Positions 1-7,241 of a DNA stretch of 7,434 nucleotides are shown here, in pieces. Source of the stretch: JACQWR01 sp964614365 (GTDB lineage: Bacteria > Desulfobacterota > Syntrophia > Syntrophales > JACQWR01). The notes below the pieces were generated by a model, which worked only from the letters and a program-made list of their open reading frames with translations, was not told where the DNA came from and searched no databases. The stretch spans positions 1 through 7,434 of the forward strand of contig CAZTLA010000158.1 in NCBI GenBank assembly GCA_964614365.1, in the 5' to 3' direction. Position numbers and translations under genes: made by a program. Numbering within the stretch: the first letter of the stretch is position 1; the number at the start of each line of letters is the position of its first letter.

Positions 1-954
1 GCCTTTGCCCTGGATGTTGTGGATGAGCTTCCCAAGGGGAGCATAAACTGGAGCAGGGGGGCAGTGACGGCAAAGGGCTCTGGCGTGGCCCCTTCAGGGG
101 CTGTCAATCCGTCTCAGGCGAGGCTTTTGGCAGAAAGGGCAGCAATAAGCGATGCCAGGAGGAACCTTCTTGAAACTGTTGGAGAGGTCAGGGTTGACGC
201 CTCATCTACTGTCAGTTCAATGATGACAAAGAACGATGTGATTACATCGAGAATAAGCGGGATTGTTAAGGGCTCCGCCGTCACAGGTAAGCGGTTTCTG
301 GATGACGGAACTGTAGAGGTGACTGTAGAGATGCCTATAACAGGGGCATTTCTGGATGTGATGCTTACGGAGGTCAAGGCAGCGCCCTCCATTACCATGA
401 CCATCCCGCTTCCGAAACCTGTGAAGAAGGATGTTCCCAGAGTAGAAGTGAAGATACCTGTAACCCCGGCAGAAAATAAAAAGACTGCTCCTGAGCCGCT
501 AAAACCTGCTGTTCGACCTGCCCCATCTGTGCCTGCAACACCTTCAACCCCTGCTGAGCCCGCAAAAGAAGTGAAGTCATCACCTGAACCGGAGAGGATT
601 GATCTGAGCAAAGTCAACTATTCGGGCCTGATAATAGATGCCAGGGAGGTGGAGGTAAAACCTGCCCTGATGCCAAAGGTGCTCAACGAAAAAGGGGAGG
701 TCATTTACAGCTCTGCCAACATGCAGAAGGAGGAGGCCGTAAAGACAGGAGTTGTCGGGTATGCAAAAGAAGTGGACGCAGCCAGGAAACATCCGAGAGT
801 CACAGAAACCCCGGTTGTCGTTGCCGCCCTGAAGGGAAGCGGGGAAAAGCGCAGTGACGTCATAATATCTGACGGAAACGCCCGGACGATAACGACCACA
901 GAGCCCACCTTGGGGTACCTGAAGAAAGGGAGGGTGATGATTGTTTACAGATAA
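1..954 (+). CDS. LPP20-family envelope protein, 5' end outside the window (partial)
   Basis: The reading frame is open from base 1, so the true start lies upstream; the GTG at 19 is inside the conserved part and is not a credible start. The first visible residues, AFALDVVDEL, look like the end of a signal peptide (A-F-A) followed by the mature protein. Visible residues about 17-121 match the LPP20/FlgT-N-like pattern: a Trp followed by a short strand with AKGSG, then the helix ARLLAERAAISDARRNLLE, then DGTVEVTVEMP. A Pro/Ala/Lys-rich linker (about 135-200) leads to a C-terminal domain (about 204-317) containing YSGLIIDAR, VLNEKGEVIYSS, a GYAKEVDAA stretch and a final RVMIVYR. The family occurs in the Gram-negative envelope, sometimes near motility genes; its biochemical role is poorly known. 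It overlaps the next gene by 14 bases, suggesting co-translation. Whether it is a lipoprotein cannot be judged, because the lipobox region is missing. Confidence 0.8.
   Translation, partial: AFALDVVDELPKGSINWSRGAVTAKGSGVAPSGAVNPSQARLLAERAAISDARRNLLETVGEVRVDASSTVSSMMTKNDVITSRISGIVKGSAVTGKRFLDDGTVEVTVEMPITGAFLDVMLTEVKAAPSITMTIPLPKPVKKDVPRVEVKIPVTPAENKKTAPEPLKPAVRPAPSVPATPSTPAEPAKEVKSSPEPERIDLSKVNYSGLIIDAREVEVKPALMPKVLNEKGEVIYSSANMQKEEAVKTGVVGYAKEVDAARKHPRVTETPVVVAALKGSGEKRSDVIISDGNARTITTTEPTLGYLKKGRVMIVYR
928..934 (+). promoter_or_regulatory. Shine-Dalgarno site that decides the TTG start of the transglutaminase gene
   Basis: GGGAGGG lies inside the last codons of the LPP20-like gene, with GGAGG at 929-933 and seven bases before the TTG at 941. 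It is the best ribosome binding site near the start of the second gene. The next in-frame ATG (1010) lies beyond the left repeat arm and has no comparable site. The site therefore supports the TTG start and translational coupling of the two genes. Confidence 0.65.
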
Positions 955-2200
955 AATACCAGTGGTCGGTGGTCGGTGGTCGGTGGTCAGCAGGACCATC
1001 TTATCCTTAATGTTTTTCTTTTTACCGGCCCCTGACCACTGGCCACTGACCACTGAAGTTCACGCCGCCGCCACAGTCCTTCGGGGCAAAATCAGAGTCG
1101 TCTACGATCTCATCACAGACAACCCGGCTGTAGGGATCGAGGCTATCCCGAATTATTCGAATGCCACTTTCTCTCAAAAGGTTATTTCAGAGGATGAATT
1201 TTCAAAGAGGGTTGAGGTGATAGTTGATATCTCGAATCCCCTCGCATCAAAGACACCTTTTCCACTTCCTGCATCTGCGCTTTCCGATGAACTTAAAAAG
1301 GGTTTAGGCCCTGAAAAAAACATTCAGGTGGATGACCAGGAGATAAGAGGGGCGGCAAGGGAGATCACTGCAAAGGCCAGGACAGTTACAGAGGCCCATT
1401 CAGCCATTGCTGACTGGGTGAGGGATCAGCTCACCTATGACGCATCGAAAGGGGTGAAGCAGGACGCAGCATCTGTCATCAGGACAAAGAGGGGCTCCTG
1501 TGTCGGTCACACAAATCTTTCCATCGCCCTGCTGAGGGCTTCCGGAATCCCTGCCAGATACGCCCACGGCTACCTCCCGCCTGGATTCGGCTGGGGCGCT
1601 ACGGAGGAGTTCTGGGGGGTAAAGATAACACGCGGCGGGTATCACGCATGGTATGAGACATACTTTCCTGATATAGGCTGGGCCTTCTCGGACGGAGAGA
1701 GCTCCAAGAACTTTGTAGACCCTGCCCATCTCGTCCGATACATCGACGGGATTGATATTAACCCAAGGGCAGATAAGGCTGGAAGCCTTGATTTTGTTAA
1801 TGAGGAGGAGGGCATCGGGAAGCTCAACGCCCATGTGACTTTTTCAGTTGCAGCGGAAGAAAAGGATACCCGTCCCATAGACCAGCTCCCATCTCCATCA
1901 TCAAAGCCTCTCTTTGCCGTTCAGACCGGCCCTCTACAGTTCGGAACCGTATGGGGGACCGTCACCGTAAAAGGGAAGAAGATAGATAAGGGTGAAGTAG
2001 TTTTGTGGAAGGGGACAAAGGGGACAGTCCTTCCATTTGAGAATGGAGAGTATTACCTTGTCGGGCTTGAAGGAGAAAGGGAGATCACTATCAGGGCAAA
2101 AGGTTTTAAAAAAATAGACAGAAAGGTTACGGCAGTTAAGGGCGAGATATCAAAGATAGATATAGTTCTTGAGCCTGAAGAAGGGAAAACGGACAAATGA
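941..2200 (+). CDS. Secreted transglutaminase-like (papain-fold) protein with C-terminal beta-sandwich domain
   Basis: 419 residues from a TTG start. Residues 1-44 act as an export signal: Lys/Arg near the start, a hydrophobic core at about 19-30 (RTILSLMFFFLPA) and an AAA cleavage region at 42-44. The middle (about 145-265) is a transglutaminase-core domain. It has Cys187 in RGSCVGHTNLSIALLRASG, His235 in GYHAWYETYFPDIGW and Asp251 in FSDGE, which is the Cys-His-Asp order of this superfamily. Residues about 325-413 (GTVWGTVTVKGKKI ... NGEYYLVGLEGE ... ITIRAKGF) resemble a carboxypeptidase-regulatory-like beta-sandwich. Bacterial members may act as proteases, amidases or crosslinkers on envelope substrates; the substrate here cannot be told. 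The gene is coupled to the preceding LPP20-like gene. Oddity: both arms of an inverted repeat are translated on either side of the hydrophobic core, giving an unusually long polar stretch (PDHWPLTTE) before the cleavage region. Confidence 0.85.
   Translation: MFTDKIPVVGGRWSVVSRTILSLMFFFLPAPDHWPLTTEVHAAATVLRGKIRVVYDLITDNPAVGIEAIPNYSNATFSQKVISEDEFSKRVEVIVDISNPLASKTPFPLPASALSDELKKGLGPEKNIQVDDQEIRGAAREITAKARTVTEAHSAIADWVRDQLTYDASKGVKQDAASVIRTKRGSCVGHTNLSIALLRASGIPARYAHGYLPPGFGWGATEEFWGVKITRGGYHAWYETYFPDIGWAFSDGESSKNFVDPAHLVRYIDGIDINPRADKAGSLDFVNEEEGIGKLNAHVTFSVAAEEKDTRPIDQLPSPSSKPLFAVQTGPLQFGTVWGTVTVKGKKIDKGEVVLWKGTKGTVLPFENGEYYLVGLEGEREITIRAKGFKKIDRKVTAVKGEISKIDIVLEPEEGKTDK
960..1055. repeat. 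Inverted repeat built of tandem 7-mers (GGTGGTC / TGACCAC), inside a coding region
   Basis: The left arm (961-988) is four tandem heptamers, AGTGGTC then three GGTGGTC. The right arm (1033-1053) is three heptamers, TGACCAC, TGGCCAC, TGACCAC. Bases 960-983 can pair with 1032-1055 over 24 positions: 20 Watson-Crick and 4 G-U in the plus-strand transcript, with no mismatch. The loop is 48 bases. Shifted registers also pair, since the units are tandem. The element starts 16 bases after the TTG codon, and both arms are read in frame as protein. It looks like a dispersed repeat of the small, non-autonomous kind. Confidence 0.8.
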
Positions 2201-2201
2201 A

Positions 2202-3800
2202 CTATTTCCCGAACTCCTTCATCTTCAGTTCTTTCCTCTTTATCTTCCCGCTTATGGTCTTTGGAAGTTCATCAACGAATTCTATCTTCCTCGGATACTT
2301 ATAAGGAGCGGCATTCGTCTTTACAAACTCCTGAAGCTCCTTTACCAATGCCTCAGAGGGGCTGAACTCTCTTGTCAGGACAACAAAGGCCTTGACCACC
2401 TCGCCCCTCACCTCGTCCGGGCTGGCGACAACCGCCGATTCCTTAACGGCAGGGTGCTCGATTAGGACAGACTCCACCTCAAAAGGGCCTATCCTGTACC
2501 CTGAGGTAAGGATGATGTCATCGGCTCTTCCCACAAACCAGAAATAGCCGTCCTCATCCCTGTATCCCCTGTCCCCTGTCAGATACCAATCCCCCTTGTA
2601 GGAGTGCGCCGTGGCCTCCGGGTTCCCCATGTACTCCTTGAACAACCCCACAGGCCTGTCTGGTTTGACCTTTACAGCTATCTCCCCTTCAATGCCCGTG
2701 GAAGCCGTTTCCCCATTTTCACCAAGTACAGCAACGGTAAAGCCTGGCGTGGGAACTCCCATTGAGCCGGGTTTTGAAGGGAGGCATCTGAAGTTTGCGA
2801 GGAGGTTAACAGACTCTGTCTGGCCGTATCCGTCATAGATATGCCTGCCTGTCCTCTCTTTCCATATATTGATTATCTCCTTGTTCAACGGCTCTCCGGC
2901 AGCAACAAAGTGGAGAGGGTTGAGATTCAGTCTGCCTGAAGGAAGCTCCTTCGCCATCATCCTGTAGACTGTAGGCGGGCCGCAGAAGGTGGTGACAGGA
3001 TACCTCTGCATCACATCCAATATTGTCAGCGGGTCGAACTTGCCTTTTTTATAATAGGAGAAAACGGTTGCCCCCATACTCCACGGACCGAACAGGCTTG
3101 ACCATGCGGCCTTTGCCCATCCAGTATCAGAGATGTTCCAGTGTATGTCCCCTGGTCTGAGGTCAAGCCAGTATCTGCCGGTTATAATATGCGCCAGCGG
3201 GTATGAGGCCTGGGTATGGACCACCATCTTGGGAGGGCCGGTAGTGCCTGACGTAAAATAGATTAATGCCGTATCCCGGGATGAGGCCCTTTCCCCGACA
3301 AACTGCTCAGCCCCTTCCCGCTCCCTCAGATAATCAAGGTGTCCCGTCCCTTCACCTATGGTTATAAGGATAGGCTTGCTTCCAGGCGCTCCCCTGATCG
3401 CCTCCTCCACCTTTGCGGCATCCTCATCGGTGCAGGTGACTGCCTTTATATCCGTTGCCTTCAGCCTGTATTCTATGTCCTTTGATGCAAGAAGGGTTGT
3501 GGCAGGGATAGGTATGGCGTTCAGCCTCATGAGTGCCAGCATCACCTCCCACCACTCCGGGATGTTAGGGAGCATGACAAGGACCTTGTCCCCCTTCCAA
3601 ATGCCCTTTTTTCTTAAGGCCCCGGCCCCCTTTGAAGAGAGGGTCTTCAGTTCATTGAATGAGAACCTTTTCTCCGCATAGCCGTCCGTCCAGAAGAGCG
3701 CCGCTGTATCTCCCCATTTGTCAAAGACATCAAGGGGGAATGAAAACCTTTCAGGGACGGGAAGTAAGAACTCCGCGTACTCTTTATAGTAGTCCTTCAT
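2202..3800 (-). CDS. ATP-dependent acyl-CoA synthetase, medium-chain (MACS/ACSM-like) AMP-binding enzyme
   Basis: 532 residues, full length for the family. It activates a carboxylic acid with ATP to an acyl-AMP and transfers the acyl group to coenzyme A; it is cytoplasmic. Adenylate-forming motifs are in order: P-loop YFTSGTTGPPK (181-191), WNISDTGWAKAAW (221-233), GYGQTES (324-330), TGD (408-410), the hinge region GRADDIILTSGYRIGPFEVE (424-443, hinge Asp427), and the catalytic lysine Lys519 in PKTISGKIKRKEL. The N-terminus (MKDYYKEYAEFLLPVPERF) and overall pattern resemble the medium-chain/branched-chain group rather than classical acetyl-CoA synthetase, which is over 600 residues. The substrate cannot be fixed by eye; short-, medium- or branched-chain and aromatic acids are all possible. 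It is the last gene of the presumed coaBC-tkt operon, 77 bases after tkt. Its stop codon is one base from that of the convergent transglutaminase gene. Confidence 0.9.
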   Translation of the reverse strand: MKDYYKEYAEFLLPVPERFSFPLDVFDKWGDTAALFWTDGYAEKRFSFNELKTLSSKGAGALRKKGIWKGDKVLVMLPNIPEWWEVMLALMRLNAIPIPATTLLASKDIEYRLKATDIKAVTCTDEDAAKVEEAIRGAPGSKPILITIGEGTGHLDYLREREGAEQFVGERASSRDTALIYFTSGTTGPPKMVVHTQASYPLAHIITGRYWLDLRPGDIHWNISDTGWAKAAWSSLFGPWSMGATVFSYYKKGKFDPLTILDVMQRYPVTTFCGPPTVYRMMAKELPSGRLNLNPLHFVAAGEPLNKEIINIWKERTGRHIYDGYGQTESVNLLANFRCLPSKPGSMGVPTPGFTVAVLGENGETASTGIEGEIAVKVKPDRPVGLFKEYMGNPEATAHSYKGDWYLTGDRGYRDEDGYFWFVGRADDIILTSGYRIGPFEVESVLIEHPAVKESAVVASPDEVRGEVVKAFVVLTREFSPSEALVKELQEFVKTNAAPYKYPRKIEFVDELPKTISGKIKRKELKMKEFGK

Positions 3801-3804
3801 GTTT

Positions 3805-3820
3805 GGGGATTGCCCCTCCT
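3805..3820 (-). promoter_or_regulatory. Ribosome binding site of the acyl-CoA synthetase with an overlapping small hairpin
   Basis: On the minus strand AGGAGG (3820-3815) is followed by 14 bases before the ATG at 3800, longer than the usual 5-9. Its last two G's belong to GGGG-CAAT-CCCC (3816-3805), a four-pair G-C stem with a four-base loop. Folding of this stem would either hide part of the site or shorten the effective distance to the start codon. No other start codon lies at a better distance. Confidence 0.45.
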
Positions 3821-3877
3821 GAGTGCAGACAGAACCGGCAAGGCTGAAGGATGGAACGATTCTCCCGCAAAGTTCAT

Positions 3878-5920
3878 CTAACTCTTTTTTAAAATTCCCC
3901 TCGCCTTGTTTAGAATGTTTTCAACAGTGAATCCAAACTTTTCCAGCAGCACCTCTCCCTGGGCTGAGGCGCCGAAGCAGTCTATCCCTATGATTTCACC
4001 TGAGGCCCCCACATATCTGTGCCAGCCAAATGTGGCAGCGGCTTCCACAGATACCCTTGCTGTGACTTCCGGCGGGAGGACTGAATTTCGATATTCCACA
4101 GGCTGTTTTTCAAACAGTTCCCAGGAGGGCATACTGACAACCCTTGTTTTTACTCCTTCATTCATCAATATTTCGGAGGCCTTGAGGGTTGCATGCACTT
4201 CAGAGCCTGTGGCCATAAATATCAGATCAGGATTTCCAGGAGAGGATTCCGCCAATATATAAGCCCCGTATCTCAGTCCCTCAGCAGAAGAGTATCTGGT
4301 CCTGTCTATAACAGGGACGTTCTGCCTTGTAAGGATCAGCGCCACAGGCCCTTCACTGTGCCGGATGGCCACCTTCCAGGCCTCCGCAGTCTCATTTGCG
4401 TCGCACGGCCTGATTACAGTAAGACCCGGCATGCACCTCATGCCTGAAATATGTTCAATGGGCTGGTGTGTCGGGCCGTCCTGCCCGAGGGCTATGGAGT
4501 CATGGGTGAATATATAAATGACATGTAGTTTAGACAGCGCCGCAAGGCGTATGGCAGGTCTCATGTAGTCTGAAAACACCAGGAAAGTGCTTCCAAATGG
4601 TGTTAATCCATTGTGGAGGGCAATGCCGTTCAGTATTCCCCCCATTGCATGCTCCCTCACTCCGAAGGCAATGTTTGACCCGTCGTAACCCCAGTTCCCC
4701 GATACTGCGCCCTGCAGCGTCTCGCTCCCTGTTCCCGGGCACTGGAAGCTCCCTTTGCCTGCAAGAGTTGTGTTTGTTGACGGGTCCAGGTCTCCGGAAC
4801 CTCCTATCAAGGAGAGGTGTCTCGCAACGGAGTTCATGACCTTGCCGCCTGCAACCCTTGTGGCAATACCCTTAGGGTCAGGAGGGAAGATGGGAATATC
4901 ACTGTCCCACCCTTCAGGGAGTTGGCGGTTTACAGCGGCCTTCCATTCCTTCAAGAGATCAGGGTATCTGTCTCCATAAGAGCTAAGGAGGGCGTCCCAC
5001 TGGGAATTAATCCCGGCCCCTTTTTCTGACGCCTTCGAGAAGTGGGCAAGAGCATCTTCAGGGAGATAAAATTCAGGTTCAAGCGGCCAGTCATAGAACC
5101 TTTTGGTGGCAATGACCTCATCGGGCGAAAGGGGTGAGCCGTGCACTCCAAAAGTGTCATGTTTAGGGCTTCCATGACCTATGTGGGTTGAAATTGCTAT
5201 CAGGGATGGGCTGGTAGTCTCGGCCCTTGCGCGTTCAACCGCCTTTTCAATGGCCTCTATATCGTTGCCGTCTTTTACGGATTGCACGTGCCAGCCATAG
5301 GAGTCGAACCGTTTGCAGGCATCTTCTGTAAATGTGAGTTTTGTCTCTCCTGCCAGTGTGATTCCGTTACTGTCGTAAAGGTATATGAGTCTGCCAAGCC
5401 TTAAGTGCCCTGCCAGGGAAGCAGCTTCCGCTGATATGCCTTCCATGAGGTCTCCGTCGCTGACTATGGCATAGGTGTAGTGGTTGACTATCTCGTGACC
5501 TGGGCGGTTGAACTTTGCAGCCATCTGACGCTCAGCTATAGCCATGCCAACCCCATTGGCGAATCCCTGACCAAGCGGGCCTGTAGTTGCCTCGATACCG
5601 TATTTAATATTGCTTTCGGGGTGCCCCGGGGTTAAACTTCCCCACTGCCTGAACCGCTTCAGTTCATCTATGGAAATATCGTATCCAGTCAGGTGTAAGA
5701 TCGAATAAAGAAGGGCAGACCCGTGGCCGGCTGAAAGGACAAACCGGTCCCTGTCTTGCCATGCAGGGTTTTTTGGATTATATCTGAGAAATCGCGACCA
5801 GAGAACATATGCCATTGGAGCAGCCCCAAGGGGCATGCCCGGGTGCCCTGAGTTTGCCCTCTGGACCATATCCAGTGAAAGCATTCTTACTGTGTTGATG
5901 CAGAGTTCGTCAATATCCAT
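3878..5920 (-). CDS. tkt: Transketolase
   Basis: 680 residues from the ATG at 5920. It is a thiamine-diphosphate enzyme that moves two-carbon ketol units between sugar phosphates in the pentose phosphate pathway or Calvin cycle; cytoplasmic dimer. Visible motifs, numbered from this ATG: SGHPG with His26, AGHGS with His66, PGHPE with His100, GPLGQG 114-119, the ThDP/metal motif GDLMEG ... DSN (156-185), His260 in FGVHG, Glu423 in GVREHAM (the cofactor-activating glutamate) and His485 in DGPTHQP. His26, His66, His100 and Asn185 fall at the same numbers as in E. coli TktA. I therefore prefer this ATG over the in-frame GTG at 5929, which adds three residues and lacks a good ribosome binding site. 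The ATG has only a weak GGGA upstream. About 12 extra residues lie between His260 and Glu423 relative to E. coli. The gene begins 23 bases after coaBC and is probably co-transcribed with it. Confidence 0.95.
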   Translation of the reverse strand: MDIDELCINTVRMLSLDMVQRANSGHPGMPLGAAPMAYVLWSRFLRYNPKNPAWQDRDRFVLSAGHGSALLYSILHLTGYDISIDELKRFRQWGSLTPGHPESNIKYGIEATTGPLGQGFANGVGMAIAERQMAAKFNRPGHEIVNHYTYAIVSDGDLMEGISAEAASLAGHLRLGRLIYLYDSNGITLAGETKLTFTEDACKRFDSYGWHVQSVKDGNDIEAIEKAVERARAETTSPSLIAISTHIGHGSPKHDTFGVHGSPLSPDEVIATKRFYDWPLEPEFYLPEDALAHFSKASEKGAGINSQWDALLSSYGDRYPDLLKEWKAAVNRQLPEGWDSDIPIFPPDPKGIATRVAGGKVMNSVARHLSLIGGSGDLDPSTNTTLAGKGSFQCPGTGSETLQGAVSGNWGYDGSNIAFGVREHAMGGILNGIALHNGLTPFGSTFLVFSDYMRPAIRLAALSKLHVIYIFTHDSIALGQDGPTHQPIEHISGMRCMPGLTVIRPCDANETAEAWKVAIRHSEGPVALILTRQNVPVIDRTRYSSAEGLRYGAYILAESSPGNPDLIFMATGSEVHATLKASEILMNEGVKTRVVSMPSWELFEKQPVEYRNSVLPPEVTARVSVEAAATFGWHRYVGASGEIIGIDCFGASAQGEVLLEKFGFTVENILNKARGILKKS

Positions 5921-5943
5921 GAGTCCCACGTTAAATCAGTAAA

Positions 5944-7134
5944 TCACTTTAAGGAGGCAACTCTATCCAGCGCCTTCCAGGCCACCTCATCCTTGCTCAT
6001 CTTTGGAAGAGCTTCAAGGGTCCCTTTATTGTCAATGATGGTAACAATGTTTGTATCAACAGCGAATCCTGCGCCCGGTACTTTTACGTTATTGGCAATA
6101 ATCAGGTCAAGGTTCTTTTCCTTAAGTTTTTTCTTTGCATTAGCCCAAAGGTTGTCAGTTTCCGCGGCAAAGCCTATAATGAACCTCTTTCCTTTTTTCC
6201 TTCCTATCTCAGAAATAATGTCCTCGGTCTTTTCAAGGTCAAGAGAGATCGAACCTGCCCCCTTCTTCATCTTCTCTGAAACCGCTTTATTTGGCCTGTA
6301 GTCGGCCACGGCCGCTGCCATTATTACTATCGTCGCATCTTTCAGTTTTACACTGACAGCCTTCCTCATCTCCTCAGCGGACTCAACCGATATAAACCTT
6401 GTCCCCCTTGGAGGCAATAGTGAGGAGGGACCGCTTATCAATGTTACCTCCGCTCCCCTTCTTACAGCCATTTTCGCAAGTGCATACCCCATCTTCCCAG
6501 AAGAGCGGTTACCGATGAACCTCACTGGGTCAATGGCCTCGTATGTCGGCCCTGCTGTAACAACTATCCTTTCGCCTTTAAGGTCTTTTGGTGAAAGGAT
6601 GACCTCAATTCTCTCAAGAATATCGCCCGGTTCCGCCATCCTCCCCTTCCCTTCGTAACCGCAGGCCAACTCTCCGGTTTCGGAGTCTATGAAGTTGTAA
6701 CCGTACCCTTTAAGCTTATTCATGTTCTCTTGCACGATCGGATTCTCATACATGTTACAGTTCATGGCTGGGGCAAGGAGGACAGGGACCTTGGTAGCCA
6801 TTATAGTGGTTGTCAGAAGGTCGTCAGCAATCCCGTTCGCTATCTTACCTATGAGATTGGCAGTGGCAGGGGCAATGACAAAGAGGTCTGCCCTGTCTGC
6901 CAGGGATATGTGACCAACCTCCGCCTCCTGGGTCAGGCTGAAAAGATCTGTATGTACCGGATTCCTTGAAAGGGTCTGGAGGGTGAGCGGGGTAACGAAC
7001 TCAGCAGCCCCCTTAGTCATAATGACATTGACATTGGCACCGGACTTTACCATGAGCCTTGTCAGTTCACATGCCTTGTATGCCGCAATCCCCCCTGTTA
7101 TACCCAGGACTATGTTTTTATCTCTGATTGACAT
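5944..7134 (-). CDS. coaBC: Bifunctional phosphopantothenoylcysteine decarboxylase / phosphopantothenate-cysteine ligase
   Basis: 396 residues. It catalyses two steps of coenzyme A synthesis: joining 4'-phosphopantothenate to cysteine (CoaB half), then FMN-dependent decarboxylation to 4'-phosphopantetheine (CoaC half). The N-terminal CoaC half has GITGGIAAYK, His75 in GHISLA, PAMNCNM with Asn125, and Cys158 in ACGYEGKGRMA. The C-terminal CoaB half (from about 188) has VVTAGPTYE, FIGNRSSGKMGYA, AAAVADYRP, Lys288 in SEKMKKG, IIGFAAETDN and NLDLIIANNV. His75, Asn125 and Cys158 match E. coli numbering when the ATG at 7134 is used. I therefore prefer it to the ATG at 7152, which adds MCHRET. Neither start has a strong ribosome binding site. 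It is the first gene of the presumed coaBC-tkt-acyl-CoA synthetase operon. Confidence 0.95.
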   Translation of the reverse strand: MSIRDKNIVLGITGGIAAYKACELTRLMVKSGANVNVIMTKGAAEFVTPLTLQTLSRNPVHTDLFSLTQEAEVGHISLADRADLFVIAPATANLIGKIANGIADDLLTTTIMATKVPVLLAPAMNCNMYENPIVQENMNKLKGYGYNFIDSETGELACGYEGKGRMAEPGDILERIEVILSPKDLKGERIVVTAGPTYEAIDPVRFIGNRSSGKMGYALAKMAVRRGAEVTLISGPSSLLPPRGTRFISVESAEEMRKAVSVKLKDATIVIMAAAVADYRPNKAVSEKMKKGAGSISLDLEKTEDIISEIGRKKGKRFIIGFAAETDNLWANAKKKLKEKNLDLIIANNVKVPGAGFAVDTNIVTIIDNKGTLEALPKMSKDEVAWKALDRVASLK

Positions 7135-7186
7135 GGTTTCTCTGTGGCACATTGCCGCTGTTGCTAAGGGTCAGTTGCATTCAGGA

Positions 7187-7215
7187 AATATAACAAAACA
7201 GTGTCGGTATTACAA
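7187..7215 (-). promoter_or_regulatory. Sigma-70-like promoter of the coaBC operon
   Basis: On the minus strand TTGTAA (7215-7210) and TATATT (7192-7187) are separated by exactly 17 bases. They match the TTGACA/TATAAT consensus at 4 of 6 and 5 of 6 positions. Transcription would begin near 7180, giving a leader of about 45 bases to the preferred coaBC start at 7134. No other pair of this quality was seen in the region. The call assumes the organism uses the common sigma-70 consensus. Confidence 0.5.
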
Positions 7216-7241
7216 GGGCATTTTGGCTTGACAGTCATTTA

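Noticed and set aside
405..610. Pro/Ala/Thr-rich coding stretch as a possible tandem DNA repeat
   Set aside because: No regular unit length is visible; it is a normal flexible linker of an exported protein.
114..617. Minus-strand open frame of 167 codons opposite the LPP20-like gene
   Set aside because: It lies wholly within a gene with clear family signature, its product is a low-complexity Ser/Thr/Gly/Phe string, and no ribosome binding site or family pattern was seen.
580..1053. Minus-strand open frame of 157 codons crossing the LPP20-transglutaminase junction
   Set aside because: It is antisense to two supported genes, begins in the repeat arm, and shows no recognisable domain.
2183..2210. 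GGGAAA/TTTCCC as a bidirectional terminator at the convergent junction
   Set aside because: A six-base stem with a 16-base loop and no T tract is too weak to call a terminator.
2563..2588. Short tandem-looking CCCTGT repeats
   Set aside because: They encode the conserved TGDRGYRDEDGY region of the acyl-CoA synthetase, so protein constraint explains them.
3358..3681. Plus-strand open frame of 107 codons opposite the acyl-CoA synthetase
   Set aside because: It is antisense to a well-conserved enzyme and has no family pattern; it is explained by codon bias of the real gene.
5993..6301. Plus-strand open frame of 102 codons with a hydrophobic, Phe-rich stretch, opposite coaBC
   Set aside because: The hydrophobic run is the reverse reading of Lys/Glu-rich codons in the conserved CoaB half; there is no independent support.
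7135..7152. Six-residue N-terminal extension (MCHRET) of CoaBC from the ATG at 7152
   Set aside because: Numbering of His75, Asn125 and Cys158 matches the E. coli enzyme only from the ATG at 7134; no ribosome binding site precedes 7152. It remains possible.
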